Both the position numbers and the translations under genes were made by a program. 64,000 nt of DNA from Microvirga lotononidis (GTDB taxonomy: Bacteria > Pseudomonadota > Alphaproteobacteria > Rhizobiales > Beijerinckiaceae). The notes under the pieces are model-generated. The model was not told the DNA's origin. It worked only from the letters and a program-made list of their open reading frames with translations, and made no database searches. Positions 1 to 8,664 of the stretch are shown in pieces. The DNA lies in the NCBI RefSeq assembly GCF_034627025.1, contig NZ_CP141048.1:372001-436000 (forward strand). Direction: 5' to 3'. Positions within the stretch are counted from its first letter, which is position 1. Every line of letters starts with the position of its first letter.

Positions 1-633
1 GAGGTCGGTGGCCGCAGAGCTGAGGCCGACTGCGAAGTCGATGTAGCTCTGCAACTCGGCCGGGAGAACCCGGCCAGCTCGGCACCGGGCGCAGCGGCCA
101 GGATCGTCATCACGGGAACAATTCCAAGCTCAGTCTCACCTCTCGCGACGACCTGCCCGGTCTCGCCACCTCCGACTGTCGTTAGCTCGGGCCTGACTTC
201 GTCCATGATACCAAAGCTGGTCAGCAGTGCCGTGAGATGAGCCCCGCTCGAACCTCCCCTAGCGTATTCTATGGACTTCGCGATCACCAGGGCTCGCTTG
301 AGAGCTTCGACTGAACTCAGATCCGGCTTGGGCACGCCCGCTCGGACTACGCCCCAAGGCCGACCCGGCTGAACGCTCGTCGGCTGCCAGGAGCAATCCT
401 CTCCTGTTTCATCAGGTCTTCGGCCAAATCCGCGTTGATAACCACGACGTCGAACGACTCGCAGCCTCGATCTGGATTTTAACCGCTGGGTTGAGTGCGA
501 ATGACACGGCGACTTTGCGCACGCTTTCTCGTTCGAAGGCCGGCAGAAGCTCCAGAATGGCTATCCTGACCGCAACCGCGCTGAGCAGCTTGAGTTCAGT
601 CTCGGCGCTTGCGGAAACGTTTTCGCTTGCCAC
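1..633 (-). pseudogene. Decayed ModA-like periplasmic binding protein gene
   Basis: Reading leftwards from 633, the first ~60 codons give a good start of an ABC-transporter binding protein of the molybdate/SBP_bac_11 type (LSAVAVRIAILELLPAFERE, then a conserved VSFALNPAVK stretch). A frameshift near 450-460 moves the continuation (FDVVVINADLAEDLMKQ) into another frame, and further broken segments such as VGGGETGQVVARGETELGIV near 105-185 lie in shifted frames. The mature signal peptide is not recognisable at the start. The gene runs off the left window edge. Family assignment is from recalled consensus; the frame breaks are seen directly. It is best read as a dead copy in a decaying accessory region. 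Confidence 0.6.
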
Positions 634-1175
634 AGCTAGAACCTTCGATTCCTTGAGCTAACCATCTGACCGCCAGCTACCTAGCGGAGCAATAGCCGCG
701 AGACTCTAGGCTGCAGAATGGGTGTTGTACATCCTCATCCTGAGCTTACCGGAGGATCAACCGCAATCGCCAGCGCTGGAACGATCCTGAGGCAACACTC
801 ACGTCGGCCCAATACTTCCTTCATCGAGCTTCCGTCATGTTCCTCGTCGGATGCTTGGGACGACGCCCATGATAATGGCAGGTTCTCTGAGTCAGAACCT
901 GCGTGCATAGAAAATTCGGTTCGGGCGATCCATGACCAAGTTCAGTGAATTGCATCGCCGAACCAAAGACTGCGGGCAAAAGACTTGCTTTCAATAGATG
1001 CTAGCGGATGGTCAGAATGTTCAATGACCCGGCTGCCATCCCTCAAGGACATGATAGCCGTCCGTGCGGGCAACCTAACCGCACCTGCTTGATCCACGTC
1101 AGTGCGTCGATATCTCCAATTCCGCTTTCTGATTTGAGAATTCGCACCGCTTTCCCTCGCGAGCAAATATTACGC
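634..1175. other. No supported gene
   Basis: About 540 bases between the decayed binding-protein gene and the first recombinase gene's stop. Open frames of 70-105 codons exist on both strands but show no family resemblance, no convincing ribosome binding site and odd composition. I see nothing else here; one end of the recombinase-bearing element could lie in it, but I found no paired repeat. Confidence 0.4.
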
Positions 1176-2564
1176 TTAAAGGCTCAATTGTGCGTCGCCG
1201 TTCGGAAGATTACGGAGAATTTCGGCAATTTTTGCATCCAGATTCAACTTAGCATCTCGAATTTTGACTGCGTCTTCACTCCGAAGTGCACGCAAAAGCT
1301 CCCGTGCGTGCTCAACCTCTTGTAACTTTTGTTCCGCGTGCATAAGAGACCTCCGAGCACTAAGTTCTTTTTCCTGCAGCTCATAGACCCGCTGAGCAGA
1401 ACTTTGACGAGCTCGCCGCTTCTCAGCCAATCGCAGATAATATTTCAAGCTAGCAGTTGAGCGATGTCGAGCGAGTTCAGCCGCTCGATTGAGCACTGTT
1501 TCTGGACTATAGTGAAATCCTGTCTGCTCAATCGCATCGTCCAAACATTCCTCTACAATGCGGCTGAGAAACCGAGCACGAATGCGATGGTAGGTTGCAT
1601 CAATGCCTTCATCGTGAAAAGCCTTTGACGCCAGCCGAGAAAAATAGTCCTTCGAGAGCGGCCTACCTGACGTGTGAGAAATAAACACCAACCCATGATC
1701 CTGCAGGCTCTTTCGGCCAGTTGACCTGCGTTGAATGACGGACGCGCGAGCCCCCTCAATGTAATCTCGAAGGTCGGCAAGTATATTGTGAGTGAGATAA
1801 ATCTTTTCCTGGTGTCCGCCTTTTCCAATAATTTCTACTGGGAAAGATTTGTCTTCATCTAAGAGATTATAAATAGTGTCCCATTCCGGAATTTGATCAA
1901 CCCGTATATTGAGTGTTTCCATCCTGCGACTACCGGCGATCTCTGCGATGGAAAAGGCCAGCGTGTTCCGCATTGCAATCTTCGGATCGCCAACCGATGA
2001 AAGGCGCAGATACGCCCGATCCATTTCCTCCGCAGTCGGGACGTGTAGGGGAGAGGACGATAACCTCGAATATACCACGTCACTCGTAATTTTTGTTCGA
2101 CGCCCGCGCCCTTTACCCTCATTGCTCGTGACGAAACGAATCTCAATGGGGGGAGTCAATCCTGAGGACCACTCCGCCGGACCAATAACGCGAGCGAAGT
2201 ATCCGTGCGCCTGAGCCCACAGATAGAAGCGGTAAACGACTCCAAGCTTCGCGTTGCACGTTCGCTTTGCGCATTTCCGCTGGTGCCGATCACGATTCCT
2301 CCACCGCTTGAGAACCCGATCGGTTACACTTTCGAATTCAACGCAATGCTCTTCTAAGAATTCAGCGAAATTTCTAAGCGTCTTTGAATACTCAGCGAGC
2401 GTCCCAGCGCCGCTCTTCCCAGATCCGCCAAGGTGTCGAAACCAGTCGGATACCGACACAACCGGCTTATTTGCGCCGTTGAACAGCACTGGTACCTGCA
2501 CTTCCTCTCCGTCGAGGCTGCAAGTGCACCAAACAAGGTTGGGTCGACCGCGCTTAAGCTTCAT
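1176..2564 (-). CDS. Tyrosine recombinase/integrase, fourth gene of a recombinase operon
   Basis: 462 residues. The C-terminal half carries the tyrosine-recombinase catalytic set: Arg in AGSRRMETLNI (about residue 213), a Lys in the following beta hairpin (IGKGGHQEK), HRIR, then RHRSTASLKYYLRL supplying the second His and the nucleophile Tyr. The N-terminal ~110 residues form a SAM-like DNA-binding part with several Cys/His. The last ~60 residues are a charged helical tail. Start is ATG overlapping the stop of the upstream gene by four bases (ATGA), so translation is probably coupled. It is predicted to cut and rejoin DNA at element ends. All catalytic residues are present, so this is probably an active recombinase. 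It is the last gene of the four-gene operon. Confidence 0.85.
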   Translation of the reverse strand: MKLKRGRPNLVWCTCSLDGEEVQVPVLFNGANKPVVSVSDWFRHLGGSGKSGAGTLAEYSKTLRNFAEFLEEHCVEFESVTDRVLKRWRNRDRHQRKCAKRTCNAKLGVVYRFYLWAQAHGYFARVIGPAEWSSGLTPPIEIRFVTSNEGKGRGRRTKITSDVVYSRLSSSPLHVPTAEEMDRAYLRLSSVGDPKIAMRNTLAFSIAEIAGSRRMETLNIRVDQIPEWDTIYNLLDEDKSFPVEIIGKGGHQEKIYLTHNILADLRDYIEGARASVIQRRSTGRKSLQDHGLVFISHTSGRPLSKDYFSRLASKAFHDEGIDATYHRIRARFLSRIVEECLDDAIEQTGFHYSPETVLNRAAELARHRSTASLKYYLRLAEKRRARQSSAQRVYELQEKELSARRSLMHAEQKLQEVEHARELLRALRSEDAVKIRDAKLNLDAKIAEILRNLPNGDAQLSL

Positions 2565-3148
2565 TGCTTCTTACGCACAATGCCGCTCCAGACTTTGCGG
2601 GCCGGAGGGTCAGGATCACTACCTGGATTGATGACAGATAATCCCCTACGTTCGTGAGCGATTAGCTGCGCACGAAGTTGAGAAATCACGCTATCCAAAT
2701 CCCGCGTCCTCTGCATTTCACGATTTAGGCTAGTCCTGCTGTCATTCGCTTCATGCCTTGCCTCGTGCCAACCGCGAGCCAAGTAAGCATTCATTGTTCT
2801 AAGCTGGCTATTCTCGTCCTTGAGGCGTTCATTCTCGAGGCGCAACGCAGCCAGTCCATCAGGCACGACCGCACGTTGTCTTAGGACAGCGGTCCAATAT
2901 GCCTTCGCCTTTGCGACTATGAGAACGTTGTGTCGGTTCTCCGGCGACACTGTACTATAGCTGCAGGCTCTCAATCGTAGCGAAGCATCCGTCCACTGAG
3001 CAAACTGCCTCAATGACGCCGGCACAAATGCCTCTGCAGGAACTCCTCGTACAAGGTACAATCGCAATAATGCTGCTTTCCGCAGCAGGTTTCGGTGGCC
3101 AGCATCACGGTTGTAATTTTTGCGCCGACCAGCCATTGCGAGTATCAC
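2561..3148 (-). CDS. Small coiled-coil accessory protein of recombinase module (TnpC/GmtX-like)
   Basis: 195 residues. An N-terminal basic, helical portion is followed by a heptad-rich coiled coil around residues 100-165 (LRLENERLKDENSQLRTMNA). This size, layout and position between two recombinase genes resemble the TnpC/DUF6262 protein of Tn554-type transposons and the GmtX protein of gamma-mobile-trio elements; the assignment is by analogy and not by a recognised motif. It overlaps both neighbours by four bases (ATGA at each junction), so the genes are co-translated and the product probably works in a complex with the recombinases, for instance setting insertion direction or site choice. 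Confidence 0.6.
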   Translation of the reverse strand: MILAMAGRRKNYNRDAGHRNLLRKAALLRLYLVRGVPAEAFVPASLRQFAQWTDASLRLRACSYSTVSPENRHNVLIVAKAKAYWTAVLRQRAVVPDGLAALRLENERLKDENSQLRTMNAYLARGWHEARHEANDSRTSLNREMQRTRDLDSVISQLRAQLIAHERRGLSVINPGSDPDPPARKVWSGIVRKKQ

Positions 3149-5271
3149 TTCTCAGCAGAAGGAAATGATGCAATGAGCGCCGCAAGAACATTGCGGCGGT
3201 CCTCGTGCACTCGCCTCAGTATGATGGAGATGTCGTCCCGGCTGAGATAGGCATCTTCCTTCGCAAGTTCCTTGTGCCAATGGCTGTGTCGCAGTTGATC
3301 AACCATATTATGAATACAGGTCGCACAGGTCGATTCAGAGGATCCCGAAGGATCGGGCCGCCCATCGAGCGCAAGTGCACCTCCATTCCAGGTATCTTGC
3401 AGACACTTTGCCCGACGACGCGCCGGTTCTGTGGCGCGGCATCCGCACAGGCCCCAAGGGGAGGCTCGCAGTTCAAGCTTGAGTTGATCGACCAAGCGCT
3501 CACATTCACGAGTCAGTTCTTGCTCACCGACAACACGCACTCGCTTCCGCATCTCGTCCATGTGCCGCTGAATTCGTTTGTCCAACTTGCGCCCAAGAAG
3601 CCCAGCAGACTTGGAGTCCCCTTGAGCGACTGCTCGCACTTTCGTGACCGTAAAGTGACGGCTCTCTACATGGATCATTCGACCGAGCTCAGCGTCATTC
3701 GCATACCGACGCGTGTGGTCGATATTGAAGTGGTGAAGGAACCAGGATGCGGCTCCTAGGTCACCATCATAACGCCAAACGAACAGCACAACCCAGAAAC
3801 GCCTGAATTGATGTGGCGCGAAGTCAAAAAACGATCCATCCTCTAGGGCCGGCACACCGACAGCCCGAGCAAAATCGCCGAGATGGATTCCGATGCGGAA
3901 CTCACGGGCTTCTTTATGATCTGTGAATCCTGGCACCTGGAAAAGGCGCTGATCAACCTTCGTTCGCGCAGGCTCACTCCACCGCTCCAACAACTCAACA
4001 GCTTTTATGACGAGTTCTGGACATGGCAATACAGCAGTTCCCTGCCCAGTCTTCAAAATTGGCATCCGGACAAACCAACCATCGGCCCTGCTTCCTTGGA
4101 TTGCACCGACCTCAATCGCGAGCCCTTCTCGCTTCCTGCGCGCCATTAGAGTTAAAATCAGTATCGCGCAGGCTGTTGGAATAAAGCCGTCTACAAGCTT
4201 CCGGAATGATATCTTCCCTTTTGCAACCTTGAACGAAACCGTTGTGGCCACACTAGTGGCCCTGAATCGTTGGAGCAGCGCTGCGTTGGCTCGTTCGAAG
4301 ATAGCATTCCCGTCTGCCCGCGAATAGTTGTGAGGGTAGTCCCGCTTATGCGCTGTCCAAGCATCTCGAAGATCCAATGCAATCGGCCCTGTCTCCAGCA
4401 CAAGGCGCGCAGCCTCCGTCAACAGGTGGTCGCCCTGAATCATTGGTATCGTACGTGTACGCCCGCCGGGTCTGCCCAGATGACCCACTGTTGCGTCAAT
4501 ACCGTCCGGGAACGGATTGCAGGTAAGCCGATCGCCTCTGATACGGGATCGAAGGGTCCACAATGATGCTATGCGCGCCGCTTCCGACCGGATTGTGGCA
4601 TTGCTTATGACTTCTGAAGGCTGCTTGGGCAGCGTCTTGCTGATACGACTTTCAAGATCATGACGAACACAGAACTCGTTGAAGCGCTCCAAACTGGCAG
4701 GCAGATCCCGGCTCTTAGAGTCAATACTTGCTTCTTGGAGAATTTCAGTAAACGACGGTAGTGTCTGGGGACACGTTTCGTACTCTCTCAGAACTGACGA
4801 TATACGATTTGGAGCGTCAATGCAGTGTTCTCGTCCGGCAATTCGAGCCTCCAAGTAGTCGCTGATGTCGTCGGATGTGAGATCTGCGAACCGATATATG
4901 CTATTAAGGAGCATCCACTCTACAAGGGTAATGAGGCTTCGCGCTGTTTGAACTTGGTGTTCACCATATTCACACGTGGCGAGTGGGCCTGTTCTCTGTT
5001 CGAAAATCACCCGTCGTATTGTGCGGTTTAGGTGCGAATTGACAGAATCCGTCAACAACGATCCGCCCGGAAGTGGTACCTTTAAATGAACTGGCAAAGG
5101 CTCGAATCGGCCTGCTACCAAAATGGTGTCGGCCCAATACGGTGATAGAAGCCACGGAGCCTCTGTAGGGCCTTCGCTGTCAGCGCGCCCGTCTGGTCTT
5201 GCTGCTGCCATGCGCGCCATATCTAGCTCCGTTAGAACAGAGGCGAGAACTGATAGCCCGACGCCTTCCAT
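3145..5271 (-). CDS. Large tyrosine recombinase (TnpB/GmtZ-like), probable catalytic subunit
   Basis: Up to 708 residues. The catalytic region in the C-terminal half shows Arg in LMARRKREGLAIE, the HQFR motif, and FLHHFNIDHTRRYAND with the second His and the Tyr. After this a ~150-residue tail contains a Cys cluster (CGC near the start, then a Cys, then CATC) that looks zinc-binding. Length is close to TnpB of Tn554-like elements. The first possible ATG (5271) overlaps the upstream gene by 40 bases; ATGs at codons 18 and 21 (5220, 5211) would avoid the overlap and are equally plausible. The 3' end overlaps the small coiled-coil gene by four bases. It is predicted to act with the neighbouring recombinases in element mobility. 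Confidence 0.8.
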   Translation of the reverse strand: MEGVGLSVLASVLTELDMARMAAARPDGRADSEGPTEAPWLLSPYWADTILVAGRFEPLPVHLKVPLPGGSLLTDSVNSHLNRTIRRVIFEQRTGPLATCEYGEHQVQTARSLITLVEWMLLNSIYRFADLTSDDISDYLEARIAGREHCIDAPNRISSVLREYETCPQTLPSFTEILQEASIDSKSRDLPASLERFNEFCVRHDLESRISKTLPKQPSEVISNATIRSEAARIASLWTLRSRIRGDRLTCNPFPDGIDATVGHLGRPGGRTRTIPMIQGDHLLTEAARLVLETGPIALDLRDAWTAHKRDYPHNYSRADGNAIFERANAALLQRFRATSVATTVSFKVAKGKISFRKLVDGFIPTACAILILTLMARRKREGLAIEVGAIQGSRADGWFVRMPILKTGQGTAVLPCPELVIKAVELLERWSEPARTKVDQRLFQVPGFTDHKEAREFRIGIHLGDFARAVGVPALEDGSFFDFAPHQFRRFWVVLFVWRYDGDLGAASWFLHHFNIDHTRRYANDAELGRMIHVESRHFTVTKVRAVAQGDSKSAGLLGRKLDKRIQRHMDEMRKRVRVVGEQELTRECERLVDQLKLELRASPWGLCGCRATEPARRRAKCLQDTWNGGALALDGRPDPSGSSESTCATCIHNMVDQLRHSHWHKELAKEDAYLSRDDISIILRRVHEDRRNVLAALIASFPSAEK

Positions 5272-7307
5272 TCCGCGGCAAGCTGCTCGCCAGTCCGAAT
5301 AAGAGTTGCATGAGGGCTACGGCGGATCTTTTCCATCACCACGAAGCAGAGAGCCAGATAGGGAAGCCAAACCTGGTTCCAACGCTCCTCGCGTTGCGCT
5401 TGCCATTCGTCTTGGTGCGAGAGCAAGTGGTCTCTAAACAGGATAATATCTGCAACGTTCTCCGCGGTTGCTTGGAACAGGATCATGTGACACCGGGTGC
5501 AATCCTCAATCTGAGTACAGATCTCTCCGGCATGCGTTCCCGGGCGTGCACCAGCTTTAGGATCGCGACAGCTAAAGCCTAGCCCCGTTCGGACTGCGGT
5601 CTTGTAAAGTTCCTCAGCCTGATCTGGAGTTATGCCTAATGACTCAATAGCACCGGGAATATTGTAAATAATGACGATCTGCAGTCTGGTTTGGAAGTCA
5701 CTGATCATCTTCAGGTAGACTAGGCGAGTTGGCCACTTCATGGTGTAGCCTTCAGTGACGCCATATCCCTCGTGGTCACCGATGGCACGAGCTGCAACTA
5801 TTCCCCCTTCTAGGTTAAGGGTCGCGTCTAAGAGCACCGATGAACGAATATGGTTCGGCCGAAGGGGAACTTTACTGAGCTGCGGGTGCAATCGTAGCAG
5901 GTAAGTCATCCGATTTTTCACGAAGTCGGAGTTCGCAGCCGCGGGGCTTTCGAAGAAGCGCTGTACAAAAAGGCGGTCGCCCAGCGATGGATCCCGCTCG
6001 CGAAACGGGGCTGTCATCTCCTTCAGTTTTCTCAGCGCCTGTACAGTTGATGCTTGTACGCTCGGATCGTCGATCAGAAATGTGTCTACAATAGCCTTGT
6101 AGATAGGGCGATCCTTCTGCGCACTGATCCTAACATGTCCAGGCTCATCAGACGGCTGCTCGAAATTAGGTGGTAAGCTGAGCGCAGTTGAAACATTCGC
6201 CCCTGAGTCGACGAGATACATGAGAACTGCCCCTGCGACTGCATCCTCGTGTGCCGCTAACCATGCTTTCACGACGTCTCTTCCGCCAAAGCGTATCATT
6301 AAGCGCCGGAATGTTGGTCTGTCACCGAACGTAATTTCAGTCGGACATAGACTGCCCCATATGTCTCGGATATACCGAGCGAAATTCGCCTTCGACTGTT
6401 GCAGGTCCCAAGGTGGGAACGCCGCATCGATCAATTGATACCGCCTATCGCGATCTGCCTGAAGGGCTTGGACGATGAGCCAAGATACATCGTCTCCTTG
6501 CCGCGCGAGAGCCTGGCCTTCGTCAAAGACTGCAGACCATTTTAAGAAGGCGGTCTCTGCAATGTCCCGTATAGCTTGTAGGCGATAGGCATTCAGGTGC
6601 TGAATTGCTTTGATCAGGTCATCAATCGAGCTGCAGTTCGTGACGTTTGTGTCGCGAAGAGTGTTGAGAAAGGATTGTGAATCCTCCTCACCTGCGAGGA
6701 TGCCCTCCCGGAGAGTTCGCGTCACAGAGTCAACGTCGCCGTCTGCGCCGTTCATAGAGACTTCTGCTAATGATTTCCTTTTGCGCGATGCGCGTCTGTA
6801 TCCTGGAGGCATCCGTGGCCGCGTGACACGAGGTAAGAGACCAGCGCTGGCGACGTGCTCAATGCATCGACAGAAAGCAAATAGGTCCTGAGCGATTGAA
6901 CGCTTTGCGAGATTCTCCTGTGCCTTAAAGTACGCGGCCCAAATGTTGATGGCATCTTGCCATCCCTCTTCGCTGACTCTGCCATTTTTTGCTAAAGTCT
7001 CCTCCCAGAAGTGTGCAAGTGAAGGCGCTGCCGCCATCCAACGAAACGCGCGGCAGACAATCAAATGGTCTCCGTCTCGTGTCTTAGGCGCGCGTTTCCT
7101 GTAGAAGCTAATTAATGAGCGCGCGATTGATTGTGCTGCCGACAGGCCGAACAATGGAATCAAGAAGCTAAAGTCGCGAGACTTCTGTTCTCCTGGGACC
7201 GTCAGAACGAGCTCGGTACCTTGCCCCGATGTCGGCACGTCTTCTTTGGGTGCGGGCTCGTCGCGAACCTTCGTGTACCTCGTAGCCATGGCCTCGATCC
7301 GCACCAC
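5232..7307 (-). CDS. Recombinase-fold protein lacking the first catalytic arginine
   Basis: 691 residues from a GTG at 7307, or 685 from the ATG at 7289. A tyrosine-recombinase C-terminal fold is visible: a box-I-like helix (YLVDSGANVSTALSLP), then PNHIRSS for the HxxR motif, and GDHEGYGVTEGYT for the final His and Tyr. In box I the position of the invariant first Arg is Asn (SGAN rather than the usual TGLR/SGAR), so strand cleavage is doubtful. A Cys cluster follows (CRDP, later CTQIEDCTRCHM), again zinc-like. First gene of the operon. It may be a structural or end-binding subunit in a heteromeric recombinase. The motif reading is direct; loss of activity is inference. Confidence 0.7.
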   Translation of the reverse strand: MVRIEAMATRYTKVRDEPAPKEDVPTSGQGTELVLTVPGEQKSRDFSFLIPLFGLSAAQSIARSLISFYRKRAPKTRDGDHLIVCRAFRWMAAAPSLAHFWEETLAKNGRVSEEGWQDAINIWAAYFKAQENLAKRSIAQDLFAFCRCIEHVASAGLLPRVTRPRMPPGYRRASRKRKSLAEVSMNGADGDVDSVTRTLREGILAGEEDSQSFLNTLRDTNVTNCSSIDDLIKAIQHLNAYRLQAIRDIAETAFLKWSAVFDEGQALARQGDDVSWLIVQALQADRDRRYQLIDAAFPPWDLQQSKANFARYIRDIWGSLCPTEITFGDRPTFRRLMIRFGGRDVVKAWLAAHEDAVAGAVLMYLVDSGANVSTALSLPPNFEQPSDEPGHVRISAQKDRPIYKAIVDTFLIDDPSVQASTVQALRKLKEMTAPFRERDPSLGDRLFVQRFFESPAAANSDFVKNRMTYLLRLHPQLSKVPLRPNHIRSSVLLDATLNLEGGIVAARAIGDHEGYGVTEGYTMKWPTRLVYLKMISDFQTRLQIVIIYNIPGAIESLGITPDQAEELYKTAVRTGLGFSCRDPKAGARPGTHAGEICTQIEDCTRCHMILFQATAENVADIILFRDHLLSHQDEWQAQREERWNQVWLPYLALCFVVMEKIRRSPHATLIRTGEQLAAEWKASGYQFSPLF

Positions 7308-7356
7308 GTTGAACTTCCCACCGATTAAACGCGAGCAACGACTTTCTTAGCTTTGT

Positions 7357-7384
7357 AGGTTAAGCACAGCTTTTCGTATGTCAA
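7357..7384 (-). promoter_or_regulatory. Candidate promoter of the recombinase operon
   Basis: On the minus strand a perfect TTGACA (7379-7384) is followed after 16 bases by TAACCT (7357-7362), about 50 bases ahead of the GTG start at 7307 and within an AT-rich patch (7380-7520) that stands out against the surrounding composition. No other good promoter-like pair was seen closer to the gene. The -10 match is weak. Confidence 0.35.
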
Positions 7385-8140
7385 CTGGAATAAAATACAG
7401 AGTAAAAATGCTCCTCCCCAAAAATTGAACTCCTCTTTTTTTGGTTCTGGATGATTTTTTCATTTTCTGGAAAAAGCGTTGTTTAATAAAAATTGGACAA
7501 TTCATTTTTTCTACACTGTCGGTGAGGCGGAAAGCGGTCATTCCCGTGGACTGGTCTCATTGAATACAGCCGATCCTTGACGCACGCGACGAACTCGTCA
7601 GGGAGCATAATTGCTGAACGGCTGCTACTTGATGAGGTAGAGTTCTAGTGAACGGTGCTCGGCTTCAGTTGAGCCAAGGGACATTGCGATGAGATTTTCC
7701 CGAGAACACGATCGGATCCCATCGCTGGCAAACCATGCACTCGCTGTTCCGAGAGCGAGAGGTGAACCTGCGGCCATCCCTGCATCTTATCTTCAACAGG
7801 TCCAAAAGCGGCATCAGTGTCAAGACTTTTACGATCAATCTTAAGGCCGACGAGAGGGTTCTCATGCTCCTCAGGTCAGATGACACCTGAGATGGCTGAA
7901 CGGCATGCACGGATGATCTGCTAGCATGAGTGATACCTTCAGGCGGCCTGAGAAATCCTATTCAGACCTCGATTGAGTACATTGGGGACCGCGTGATCCC
8001 GCTGCCCGGTCTGAGGAATACCATGAAGCGCTGGCGCGTGTGAAATGCGGGTTCTTGGAAATCAGAATATGATAGCGGGTGAAGCCACACCTGCGACTGA
8101 CATCGTCGATCGCTTGCAAGCCAAATGGGCGATCGACTGA
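7385..8140. other. No supported gene; AT-rich upstream region
   Basis: The first ~150 bases are AT-rich with T/A runs, then composition returns to normal. Short frames exist on both strands but none shows a family signature or a Shine-Dalgarno sequence with a plausible start. This stretch probably contains one boundary of the recombinase-bearing element; I could not identify a repeat marking it. Confidence 0.35.
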
Positions 8141-8359
8141 TTACCGCGTGAGAGCCTCAATCTCGTCATCGGTCAGCCGGCGCTCATGTCCGTCCAAAAT
8201 CAGCACGCACAAGCAACCCGCATTGTCAGTGAAGTACACGGGATTTCCTGCCTTTTGATGCTCCGTGACTGCTGCTGCAATGGCCTCTCGTATTGCACAC
8301 CTGAGCTGCTCGGATTATTCAGGTCCTGCGTACTCAAGATCCTGGGGCTCGGCCATCAT
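8141..8359 (-). pseudogene. Small gene coupled to DUF433 gene, broken by an in-frame stop
   Basis: ATGATG at 8354-8359 overlaps the stop of the upstream DUF433 gene in an ATGA arrangement, the usual coupling of a following gene. The frame opens (MMAEPQDLEYAGPE), hits TAA at 8315-8317, and then continues open in the same frame for ~57 codons to a stop at 8141-8143 with a protein-like sequence ending ERRLTDDEIEALTR. A single-base change from a Tyr codon would explain the stop. The product family is not recognised; by position it might have been a partner of the DUF433 protein. Confidence 0.5.
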
Positions 8360-8664
8360 CCCTTCCTCCGCGGTATCCGCTCCGACCTTACCAAAGTTGC
8401 TCCCGGCCAAGGAGGAAGCCTATGACGGATCTGCTGCGGCAATGGATTAGCGTCAACGTAAGCGACAGCCAGATCCATATGGTGCTCTTTGATGGTGGAA
8501 TAGGCTGCCAGAATACGATCCCGCGGGATACCTGCCTTCACGGACGCCGCCAGGTCATAGGCCAAGACCCGTGTGCCTTTGATGGCCGGCATGCCGCCCA
8601 GGATTTCGGGATCCGAGACAATCGTGTCGTCTCGGCTTGCGTTCGTATCCTCACTGGTAGTCAA
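8356..8664 (-). CDS. DUF433 domain protein, antitoxin-like
   Basis: About 102 residues from a TTG at 8662-8664 that overlaps the end of the upstream gene by 14 bases. The core, IVSDPEILGGMPAIKGTRVL followed by a predicted winged-helix segment with Ile-x-x-x-Tyr-x-Thr-Ile, matches the DUF433 family. DUF433 proteins are small DNA-binding proteins often paired with DUF5615 PIN-like toxins. No DUF5615 gene follows; instead a broken 70-codon frame does. A longer frame extends upstream to 9000 but this part is a shadow of the neighbouring gene, so the TTG start is preferred. Confidence 0.65.
   Translation of the reverse strand: MTTSEDTNASRDDTIVSDPEILGGMPAIKGTRVLAYDLAASVKAGIPRDRILAAYSTIKEHHMDLAVAYVDANPLPQQIRHRLPPWPGATLVRSERIPRRKG

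Noticed and set aside
718-948. 76-codon plus-strand frame in the left intergenic region
   Set aside because: No ribosome binding site, no family resemblance, mixed composition.
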